DNA of 64,000 nucleotides, taken from Oasisia sp. SBJ-2009. Taxonomy: Eukaryota; Annelida; Polychaeta; Sabellida; Siboglinidae. Below the pieces are notes generated by a model. It worked only from the letters and a program-made list of their open reading frames with translations, was not told where the DNA came from and made no database searches. How positions within the stretch are numbered: position 1 is the stretch's first letter; every line of letters starts with the position of its first letter. The DNA lies in NCBI GenBank assembly GCA_964017155.1, contig OZ024856.1, positions 43,224,921 to 43,288,920 of the forward strand, written 5' to 3'. Shown here one piece after another: positions 56,895 through 64,000 of this stretch. A program made the position numbers and the translations under genes.

Positions 56895-57307
56895 GTAAGT
56901 TAGGGAGGAGTATCACGTTGGAAACCATTTGGTGTTATTACTACATAATCTTTCTAATTCAAATACAGTGCCAACTGTATAATATATGCATTGGAATAGC
57001 TTGGTATTTCCTAAATATCAACAAGTAATTTCATACATTAATTTTATTTCAGCACGTTGTATCTATATAAAAAATATTCTAGCGATATTGCTTTATGTAT
57101 GGCTCCACAACATGCAGTTACATTTAAGTATTGTTTTAAATGTTTTTTCACGTAAACGTATTTCAGGTTGTAGATGATGTTAATGACTGTTAATAAAAAA
57201 CACGGACTGTAATTTAGATAATTTCGTTCGACAACATTCTAAAATGTTGTCTTACTATCGGAACTTTGCATTTAAAATATCGTAACATAAAGTATTTATT
57301 CTTCTAG

Positions 57308-57343
57308 ATAGTGGAAAGAAGGAAACAGAAGCCAGTGGCGAAG
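57308..57343 (+). CDS. Candidate micro-exon (diverged array, 3)
   Basis: Acceptor TTCTAG, 36 nt, donor GTAAGT. The first bases are AT rather than AG, so the joined codon is GAT: DSGKKETEASGE. Confidence 0.5.
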
Positions 57344-57778
57344 GTAAGTTAGGGAGGAGGATCTCGTTGGAAAACATCTAGTGTTATTACTGTAGACTCT
57401 TTCGTTATTCAAATTCAATGCTAACTGCATAACACATTTCGTGTGTTTGGTACATACATGCACTAGTTTTATATTTCCACAATATAAAGAAGTAATTTTA
57501 TACATTTTTTTTTATTTCAGCACATTGTATCTATATAACAGTTTTATTCTAGCGATATTGCTTTATGTACGGCGCGATAACATGCAGTTAAATTGAGGAT
57601 TTGTTTTAAAAAAAATTAACGTATACGTAATTCAGGTTGTAGATGTTGTAAATGACAGCTAATACAAAATACGGTCGGTAATTTATATAATTTCGTTCAA
57701 TAACATTCTAAAATGTGATGTCTTACTACCGTAACTTTGCATTGAAAGTATAGTAACGTAAAGTATTCATTCTTCTAG

Positions 57779-57814
57779 AGAGTGGAAAGAAGGAAACAGC
57801 AGCCAGCGTCGAAG
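57779..57814 (+). CDS. Candidate micro-exon (diverged array, 4)
   Basis: Acceptor TTCTAG, 36 nt, donor GTAAGT. Reads ESGKKETAASVE. Confidence 0.5.
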
Positions 57815-58253
57815 GTAAGTTAGGGAGGAGGATCACGTTGGAAGACATCTCGTGTTATTACTATAGAATCTTTCGTTATTCAAATTCAATGCTAACTGCA
57901 TAACACATTCCGTGTCTTTGCTACATACATGCAATAGTTTTATATTTCCACAATATTAAGAAGTAATATTAAAATAAAAAAATTATTTCAGCACATTGTG
58001 TCTGTATGACTGTTTTATTTTAGCGATATTGCTTTATGTATGGCGCTATGACATGCAGTTTCATTTAGGTATTGTTTTAAATGTTTTGTTCAGGTAAACG
58101 TATTTCAGGTTGTAGATGATGTTAATGACTTTTAATAAAAAAAACAAGGACTGTAATTTAGATAATTTCGTTCGACAACATTCTAAAATGTTATGTCTTA
58201 CTATCGGAACTTTGCATTTAAAATATCGTAACATAAAGTATTCATTCTTCTAG

Positions 58254-58289
58254 AGAGTGGAAAGAAGGAAACAGAAGCCAGTGGCGAAG
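58254..58289 (+). CDS. Candidate micro-exon (diverged array, 5)
   Basis: Acceptor TTCTAG, 36 nt, donor GTAAGT. Reads ESGKKETEASGE. Confidence 0.5.
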
Positions 58290-58726
58290 GTAAGTTAGGG
58301 AGGAGGATCACGTTGGAAGACATACTCGTTTTATTATTATGGCCTCTTTCGTAATTCAAACGCAATGCTAACTGCATAACAAATACAGTGTCTTTGCTAC
58401 ATACATGCAATAGTTTGGTATTTCCAACGTAATATGAAGTAGTTTCATGTATTTTTTCATTTCAGCACGTTCTACCTATATATATGTTTTATTCTCGCGA
58501 TATTGCTTTATGTATAGCGCGACAACATTCAGTTAAACTGAGGATTTGTTGAAAAGTTTATTTTTCATGTAATTGTAATTCAGGTTGTAGATGTTGTTAA
58601 TGACTGTAAATAAAAATACGGCCTGTAAATTCGATTATTTCGTTCGACAACATTCCAAAATGTTATGTCTTACTATCGGAACTTTGCATTTAAAAATATC
58701 GTAACATAAAATATTCATTCTTCTAG

Positions 58727-58762
58727 AAAGTGGAAAGAAGGAAACAGGAGCCAGCGGCGAAG
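58727..58762 (+). CDS. Candidate micro-exon (diverged array, 6)
   Basis: Acceptor TTCTAG, 36 nt, donor GTATGT. The joined first codon is GAA instead of GAG (synonymous): ESGKKETGASGE. Confidence 0.5.
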
Positions 58763-59188
58763 GTATGTTTGGGAGGAGGATCACGTTGGAAAACATCTGG
58801 TGTTATTACTACATAATCTTTCTAATTGAAATACAGTGCCAACTGTATAATATATACATTGTTTTTGCTACATACATGGAATAGCTTGGTATTTCCTAAA
58901 TATCAACAAGTAATTTCATGCATTAATTTAATATCAGCACGTTGTATCTATATAAAAAATATATGCTTCATGTATGGCGCGACAACATGCAGTTACATTT
59001 AGGTATTGTTTTAAATGTTTTGTTTCACATAAACGTATTTCAGGTGGTAGATGATGTTAATGACTTTTAATAAAAAAAACGCTGACTGTAATTTAGATAA
59101 TTTCGTTCGACAACATTCTAAAATGTTATGTCTTACTATCGGAACTTTGCATTTAAAATATCGTGACATAAAGTATTCATTCTTCTAG

Positions 59189-59224
59189 AGAGTGGAAAGA
59201 AGGAAACAGAAGCCAGTGGCAAAG
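59189..59224 (+). CDS. Candidate micro-exon (diverged array, 7)
   Basis: Acceptor TTCTAG, 36 nt, donor GTAAAT. The last full codon is AAA: ESGKKETEASGK, the same ending as the 42-nt exon at 63,487. Confidence 0.5.
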
Positions 59225-59656
59225 GTAAATTAGGGAGGAGGATGTCGTTGGAAAACATCTCGTGTTATTACTATAGATTCTTTCGTTATTCAAATTCAAT
59301 GCTAACTGCATAACACATTCCGTGTCTTTGCTACATATATGCAATAGTTTTATATTTCCACAATATTAAGAAGTAATATTATAATTTTTTTTTTCAGCAC
59401 ATTGTGTCTGTATAACTGTTTTATTTTAGCGATATTGCTTTATGTATGGCGCGACAACATGCAGTTAAATTGAGGATTTATTTTAAGTAATTGTTTCACG
59501 TAAGCGTAATTCAGGTTGTAGATGATGTTAATGACTGTTAGTAAAAAATACGTACAGTAATTGAGATAATTTCGTTCGGCAACATTCTAAAATGTTTTTT
59601 CTTAACAAAACAACTCTGCCTTTAAATTGTCGTAACATAAGTATCCATTCTTCTAG

Positions 59657-59692
59657 AGAGTGGAAAGAAGGAAACAGGAGCCAGCGGCGAAG
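59657..59692 (+). CDS. Candidate micro-exon (diverged array, 8)
   Basis: Acceptor TTCTAG, 36 nt, donor GTAAGT. Reads ESGKKETGASGE. Confidence 0.5.
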
Positions 59693-60096
59693 GTAAGTTA
59701 AGGAGGAGAATCACGTTGGAAAACATACTCGTTTTATTATTATAGACTCATTCGTAATTCAAATTCAACACACATGCAACAGTTTGGTATTTCCACAATA
59801 TTAACAAGTAATTTCAAGCATGTATTTTTATTTCAGCACGTTCTATTTATATAACTGTTTTATTCTCGCCATATTGCTTTATGTATGGCGCGACAACATG
59901 CAGTTAAACTGAGGGTTTGGTTGAAATGTTATTTTTCATATAAATATAATTCAGGTTGTAGATGTTTTTAGAGACTGTTAATAAAAAATACGGACAGTAA
60001 TTTAGATAATTTCGTTCGGCAACATTCTAAAATGTTTTTTCTTAACAAAACAACGCTGCATTTAAATTGTCGTAACATAAGTATCCATTCTTCTAG

Positions 60097-60132
60097 AGAG
60101 TGGAAAGAAGGAAACAGAAGGCAGTGACGAAG
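60097..60132 (+). CDS. Candidate micro-exon (diverged array, 9)
   Basis: Acceptor TTCTAG, 36 nt, donor GTAAGT. Reads ESGKKETEGSDE. Confidence 0.5.
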
Positions 60133-60551
60133 GTAAGTTAGGGAGGAGGATCTCGTTGGAAAACATCTCGTGTTATTACTTTAGACTCTTTCGTTATTCA
60201 AATTCAATGCTAACTGCATAACACATAACATGCCTTTGCTACATACATGCAATAGTTTTGTATTTCCACAATATTAACAAGTAATTTCCTTTTTTTCAGA
60301 ACATTGTATCTATATAACTGTTTTATTATAGCGATTTTACTTTATGAATGGCGCGAAAACATGCAGTTAAATTGAGGATTTTTTTTTTTTTCACGAAAAC
60401 GTAATTCAGGTTGTAGATGTTGTAAATGACAGCTAATAAAAAATACGGACTGTAATTTATATATTTCGTTCGATAGCATTATAAAATGTCATGTCTTCCT
60501 ACCGGAACTTTGCATTGAAAGTATAGTAACGTAAAGTATTCATTCTTCTCG

Positions 60552-60587
60552 AGAGTGGAAAGAAGGAAACAGGAGCCAGCGGCGAAG
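60552..60587 (+). CDS. Candidate micro-exon (diverged array, 10) with lost acceptor
   Basis: 36-nt core with donor GTAAGT, reading ESGKKETGASGE, but the acceptor TTCTAG has become TTCTCG. The nearest AG would shorten the exon by 2 nt and shift the frame, so it is probably unused. Confidence 0.35.
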
Positions 60588-60745
60588 GTAAGTTAGGGAG
60601 GAGGATCACGTTGGAAACCATGCTCGTTTTATTATTATGGACTCTTTCGTAATTCAAATTCAATGCTAACTGCATAACAAATACAGTGTCTTTGTTACAT
60701 ATATGCACTAGCTTGGTATTTCCATAATATTAACAAGTAATTTCA

Positions 60746-60828
60746 TCATTCAAGTACAATTTCTGCTTACACAACTAATAATTTCTACTCACTTCGACGT
60801 TTCAACCGCCATCTGCGGCCTTCTTCAG
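60746..60828 (-). repeat. PLE terminal repeat (3' pLTR) with hammerhead-like motif
   Basis: About 72 bp matching 63,301-63,372 with about four mismatches, plus extra bases reaching TCTTCAG. On the minus strand, 60,796-60,828 reads CTGAAGA, then GGCCGC-loop-GCGGTT, then GAAAC-GTC. This matches the hammerhead ribozyme core CUGANGA / stem II / GAAA / UH described in PLE termini. Stem II can form CCGC/GCGG plus two G-U pairs. I could not find a convincing stem I, and stem III would be minimal. Confidence 0.6.
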
Positions 60829-60846
60829 TAACTGAATGTTCAGTGG

Positions 60847-61671
60847 TCACTGCTCGCTAAATGGCGTGGCGAGCAGACTGTCCCACACGTGACTTAGTCT
60901 GTAGCCCCCCTCGTCTTTGTTCATAGTTGGTTTCGTCTTCCTAATCCAGATGGCTTCTTTTATCCAACGCGCACACCTGTTCGTGTCTTTATCCACCACT
61001 TTCGCTACCTCCCAGTCTAGCACACAGTTGCTTCTGTCCGCATGGTCGGTTATGGCTGATTTGTGTTCGACATTTGTCGAACTCTTCCTTGCCTCGCGAG
61101 TAAAACGTCTAGATGTTACTGTTTCCACTTCTTTTTTATGTTCTTCAAGTCTGGTACCAAATGTTCTTCCTGTTTCACCAACGTAACACACATTGCATGT
61201 CTTAAATGGAATTTGGTACAAACAATCGGTCTTGTGTTTGTCTTCCACTTTGTTTTTTGGATGCATCAGTATTTGTCTTAGGTTTCTGTGTGGTCTGACA
61301 GCTGATGTTACATCATGATGTTTTAGGATACGCTGTACCGGTTCCGTCACAACTTGGAGTGTAACCATACATCTGAACTTTTCTTTGTTCTTTTCCTTGG
61401 ACTTTCTTTGTTGGTTTTGCTGCTTTTCTCTGATTGTCCTTATAGTCCACTTAGGGTAGCCACACTCCTGAAGAGCCATGCTGATGTACTCTTCTTCTTT
61501 CCGTCTGTCCTCTTGGTCCGTGACAATGTTGTTGCATCTGTCTAATAGTGTTTTTATGATTCCCAGTTTCTGGTGTAGCGGGTGATGTGAACTAAAGTTC
61601 AGATACTGGTCGGTGTATGTCTTCTTCCGATACACAAGGAGTTTGATCGTCCCATACTCTTTCCGTACCAT
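60847..61671 (-). pseudogene. PLE RT C-terminal part plus GIY-YIG endonuclease
   Basis: This 274-codon frame begins MVRKEYGTIKLLVYRKKTYT and SSHHPLHQKLGIIKTLLDRC, the thumb/linker end of a PLE reverse transcriptase. A lysine- and glutamine-rich linker follows (about residues 82-98). The GIY-YIG endonuclease occupies about residues 145-255: the cysteines of DCLYQIPFKTCNVC, the core CYVGETGRTFGTRLEEH, then later WEVAKVVD and TKPTMNKDEG. In PLEs this nuclease nicks target DNA for retrotransposition. The frame is open to its natural end (FSEQ), so this part is the best preserved. It is separated from the upstream RT by a one-base frameshift near 61,690-61,700: the neighbouring frame there reads GSLPFLDTLMVR and would join smoothly. 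Confidence 0.85.
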
Positions 61672-62592
61672 CAGTGTGTCAAGGAAAGGCAGTGAACCCT
61701 CCTCTCTTCTTCGTACGTGAACTTGGTATTGCCTGTAGTATCAATGGTGTTTCGGTGCGCTGTCAATTGTTGTTCACACCCTTTCTTCACGATCTCCATT
61801 ACGTCATCCACGTATCGCTTCCATAGTAGGGGCTGACACGTTACTGGAGCTGTGGCGATGGCGTGTTGTTCCAGCCATTCCATAAATAGGCTTCCCATCG
61901 CTGTGCCAAACTTCTGTTGGTAAATAGTGCCCCTGAAGCTGAAGTATGTTGTTGTGACGACAAACTGCAACACCTCCATAATGTCCCCCACCTGTAACTG
62001 TGTCCCTAACTTCAGTGTTGCGTCCTCCTCTAGTCTTTTCCTGATGACGTGTAATGTGTCATCAATTGCGGTGTTGGTGAACAGAGACATTACATCATGT
62101 GACAGGAACATTTCATCTTGTTCTATCATCACACATGCCATTTCACTAGCTAAGTGCTTTGAGTTTGTGATATTGTGTGTTGTCTTCCCGACAATAGGTG
62201 CTAGCAGGTCCGCCAATGATCGGGACACGTTGTACCCTATAGACCCTGTGTAGTCAACTATCGGTCTAAGAGGGTTGTGTGGCTTATGGTTTTTTGGAGT
62301 ACAATACATTCGTGGTACATTCTCTGTTGTAGGGTACAGGTACTTGTACTGTTCATCTGTGATCTTGTCCTCCTCTTTCAGCTTCTTTATAATATACACC
62401 AATGTTCTCTTATATTTGGGAGTAGGATGTTTATTCAGTTTCTCTCAGGTCTTGTCATCTGATAACATGGTTTTGACTTTCTGTTCATATTCGCCAGTGT
62501 CCATTATGACTGTTGCTTTCCCCTTGTCTGCCGGTAGAATCATTATGCTCTTTTCTTTCCTCAATTCAATCAGGGCTTGCCGTTCTTGGTGA
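61671..62592 (-). pseudogene. PLE reverse transcriptase core, broken
   Basis: The open part at 62,402-61,671 (243 codons) carries the fingers and palm: NPLRPIVDYTGSIGYNVSRS, catalytic motif A around SHDVMSLFTN (aspartate about residue 103), FGTAMGS (166-171) and KRYVDDVMEI with the catalytic DD (about 199-200). After GTAMGS the usual SPxxAN stretch is absent and the sequence goes straight to LFMEWLEQ, an in-frame loss of about eight residues that should inactivate the enzyme. Upstream, the same frame continues to about 62,590 (ELRKEKSIMILPADKGKATV) but is interrupted by a TGA at 62,445-62,447. A frameshift near 62,575 separates it from the next part, and another near 61,695 separates it from the endonuclease. 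Confidence 0.85.
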
Positions 62593-62962
62593 TGTTCGGC
62601 TTCGGTAATTTTGCCGATTTCATAACGACAGCCACCTGTGCTCTCAATAGGTCTGCTTTATCAATGGGCAAAGAACGGCATGCCTGCTCGGTAGCTACGA
62701 CAAAATCTTCGACTGGAAGCTTGTCTGGTGTTACTGCATAGTTTAGTCCCTTACCTAGTACTCTCGTTTGGTCGTCATTTATCTTGTATTTTGATATGTT
62801 CACCACCCATTTCTTGAGTTGCGTGCCCGTTAGACCAATGTTGTTATCGTCGTAAGGCGCCGTCTTCGCTGTCAGTCTTTCAGTTTGTTTACCTGTCACC
62901 ATTTTGAACTTTCGAACTCGTTCTCGCGGACTCTCGTTAGGTGCGAGAACACGTGTGTACAC
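62570..62962 (-). pseudogene. PLE reverse transcriptase N-terminal segment
   Basis: This 130-codon frame contains KKWVVNISKYKINDDQTRVL, GKGLNYAVTPDKLPVEDFV and LRAQVAVVMKSAKLP, the conserved N-terminal domain upstream of PLE RT fingers. It ends NITKNGKP at a stop created by a frameshift; the RT core resumes in another frame. It overlaps the preceding N-terminal segment by about 67 nt, again pointing to a frameshift. Confidence 0.75.
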
Positions 62963-63288
62963 ACATTGCTAGGCAACTGTTCATTGACTTCGCGCGTTAT
63001 CCGTACTTTCTGATTTTCTAAACCACCTAGTTTGTTGTTTATTAGTCGGATTCGCTCTCGCATCAGGTCTTTTTCTGCTTTCTTGATAAAGTCTCTCGCC
63101 TTCTGTGTTTTGATGCCACAACTGAGTTTCAGACTGGGAGGTGTTACATTCTCATCACGGCAACGCAATGAAAATACCCGGTGATTTCTGTGTCGCGCGA
63201 TTTTCTTCTCATACGATTCCAGTTCACGTATTCTTCGGACTGTGTTCTGTCCATAATCTCGTCTTATATTCGTGAAAATGTTCATCAA
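62896..63288 (-). pseudogene. PLE N-terminal basic region
   Basis: This 130-codon frame begins MMNIFTNIRRDYGQNTVRRI. It is rich in R, K and E and probably helical (KKAEKDLMRERIRLINNKL). It starts just inside the 5' pLTR, where a PLE polyprotein would begin. No specific domain is recognised; the assignment rests on position. It ends by a frameshift into the RT N-terminal segment. Confidence 0.6.
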
Positions 63289-63300
63289 GTTGGAAGTATA

Positions 63301-63372
63301 TCATTCAAGTACAATTTCTGATTACACAACTAATAATTTCTTCTCACTTCGACGTTTTAACCGCCATCGGCG
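63301..63372 (-). repeat. PLE terminal repeat (5' pLTR), truncated
   Basis: Matches 60,746-60,818 (TCATTCAAGTACAATTTCTG start, CTTCGACGTTT, CCGCCATC). The hammerhead-like GAAAC has become AAAAC and the CTGANGA half is missing. Confidence 0.8.
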
Positions 63373-63486
63373 TAACACAAATGATTGGTATTTAAATTGG
63401 TATTTCCTAAATATTAATAAATGATACATGTTAAAATGTTTAGTCTTTGTGTTTTGAATTATTATTGAAAATATCCCTCCTTGTAG
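63373..63486. other. Array-to-unique transition
   Basis: TTGGTATTTCCTAAATATTAAT resembles the monomer segment TTGGTATTTCCTAAATATCAAC. After about 63,430 no array similarity is visible. The stretch ends in the pyrimidine-rich acceptor CCCTCCTTGTAG. Confidence 0.55.
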
Positions 63487-63528
63487 AAAAGGAAACAAAG
63501 GATTCACCAGTCGAAGCCAGCGGGAAAG
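63487..63528 (+). CDS. Candidate 42-nt exon related to the array micro-exon
   Basis: Acceptor ATATCCCTCCTTGTAG and donor GTGTAG bound 42 nt. In the array frame (leading G of the previous exon joined to AA) it reads EKETKDSPVEASGK. Aligned to ESGKKETEASGE it lacks SGK and gains KDSPV: minus 9 nt and plus 15 nt, both multiples of three. GGAAACA and GAAGCCAGCGG are shared at nucleotide level, while the sequence either side shows no recognisable monomer similarity. Keeping exon sequence, splice boundaries and frame where the intron has diverged is what a protein-coding exon would show. The donor is weaker than GTAAGT. It is the best single piece of evidence that the array is part of a gene. Confidence 0.55.
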
Positions 63529-63596
63529 GTGTAGCTTCGAAGGAATATTAACTTTAATTTATTCTTATGTAATTTGTAGTTGCTTTTTTGTTACAG

Positions 63597-63691
63597 TACT
63601 GGCTGCTTATATGAATTTTGTTATAGGCAAAACATTTAAACAGGATATTACGAATAGTGGATTAATGATCTTTGTTCAATTCAAACAATAA
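63597..63691 (+). CDS. Possible terminal exon
   Basis: A good acceptor, TTGCTTTTTTGTTACAG, lies 68 nt after the 42-nt exon. Joined in phase (G plus TA) the frame reads VLAAYMNFVIGKTFKQDITN and continues to a TAA at 63,689-63,691, 31 codons in all. A frame of this length can occur by chance in AT-rich DNA and the peptide is unlike the charged repeat. The intron would be short. Speculative. Confidence 0.2.
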
Positions 63692-64000
63692 CATGTTAAT
63701 CCGAATCACAGTCATTCGTTTAAGTGATATTTTTTATTTTCATTATATTTGACTGATGTATAACAGTAACCATCAATACATGAGCGGACGTGATTATCGA
63801 GATTGTGTATTTGAAACAGTGTAGTATATATTTATTGAACTGTATGAGGAAAATGCGTACAAATAATATTAATTCATCACAGTATTAAATACATAGGAAA
63901 TTAAGTGGAACAGTAACACAGGTGCAATTTTAGACACAATATGTGGAATATTATAATATATATTTGTTTTCCTCTTTACGAACTGAATTATATTCTTTAA
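63692..64000. other. AT-rich right flank, nothing recognised
   Basis: Unique AT-rich sequence with no array similarity, no ORF of note and no element signature. Confidence 0.5.

Larger units (their letters stand above)
55643..60745 (+). repeat. Diverged right end of the tandem array
   Basis: About eleven monomers carry the same landmarks as the main array but with far more substitutions and small indels (for example ACAACATTCTAAAATGTTATG, TATAAAAAAAATATATCG, TTTCATTTAGGTATTG). The strict A/B alternation is lost: the B-type deletion appears only at about 55,665 and 59,765. The cassettes look older and less homogenised than those left of the insertion, as expected at an array edge. Ten of the monomers keep the 36-nt core. 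The first one, near 55,990, has lost it. Confidence 0.9.
60746..63372 (-). mobile_element. Penelope-like element (PLE) remnant
   Basis: Inserted in the array at AACAAGTAATTTCAT. On the minus strand it encodes, in order, a basic N-terminal region, a Penelope-type reverse transcriptase and a C-terminal GIY-YIG endonuclease, the defining architecture of EN-containing PLEs. A direct repeat of about 72 bp lies at both ends in the same orientation, as expected of pLTRs. The coding region is broken by at least three frameshifts, one stop codon and an in-frame loss within the RT. To the right, traces of array sequence (TTGGTATTTCCTAAATATTAA, near 63,395) are visible, so the element sits at the very edge of the array. 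Confidence 0.88.

Noticed and set aside
55515..57177. Plus-strand ORFs of 63-99 codons in diverged monomers
   Set aside because: They cross monomer landmarks and A/T tracts, are not conserved between monomers, and do not use the exon frame.
60917..62592. Plus-strand ORFs within the PLE
   Set aside because: They are the antisense of the reverse transcriptase and endonuclease frames.

Overview
The window is eukaryotic, most likely from an invertebrate animal. It has no prokaryotic gene organisation. It is AT-rich, dominated by one huge tandem array, and interrupted by a DIRS-like retrotransposon remnant and a Penelope-like element (PLE) remnant. Species cannot be read from the sequence.

Positions 1-51,640 are an uninterrupted tandem array that is already under way at base 1. 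Its period is about 910 bp, made of two related monomers: A (about 480 bp) and B (about 430 bp, lacking roughly 35-40 bp present in A). Local higher-order repeats (about 1.82 kb at 6.4-19.1 kb, itself repeating at about 7.28 kb) and shifted duplications (offsets 4,549 and 5,459 bp) show homogenisation by unequal exchange. Diverged copies continue at 55,643-60,745 on the far side of the first transposon insertion.

The main finding is that almost every monomer carries, at the same place on the + strand, what looks like a complete 36-nt micro-exon. It has a branch-point-like GTAAC, a short pyrimidine tract ending in TAG, 36 nt with no indel in any copy read, and a donor that is usually GTAAGT. 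Because 36 is a multiple of three, all exons are symmetric. Read in the frame I favour (intron phase 1), each adds 12 charged residues such as ESGKKEAEASDE or ESGKKETGASGE. About 113 cassettes lie before 51.6 kb and 10 more at 56.4-60.6 kb. A diverged 42-nt relative at 63,487-63,528 lies outside the array, with no recognisable repeat around it; its differences from the repeat exon are whole codons (minus 3, plus 5). I infer a giant gene, extending left of the window and ending near 63.7 kb, that encodes a long disordered charged repeat protein. Expression is untested, and exapted or purely satellite origins remain possible.

Positions 51,639-55,642 are a GC-richer, minus-strand DIRS-like retroelement remnant with a gag (CCCH plus CCHC fingers) and the first part of a reverse transcriptase. 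It is truncated exactly at a 25-bp sequence repeated near its other end. Positions 60,746-63,372 are a minus-strand PLE (RT plus GIY-YIG endonuclease) flanked by about 72-bp pLTR-like direct repeats. It is broken by frameshifts, a stop codon and loss of part of an RT motif. Positions 63,373-64,000 are AT-rich flank with the 42-nt exon and a possible last exon. No tRNA, rRNA, CRISPR array or intact conventional gene was seen.
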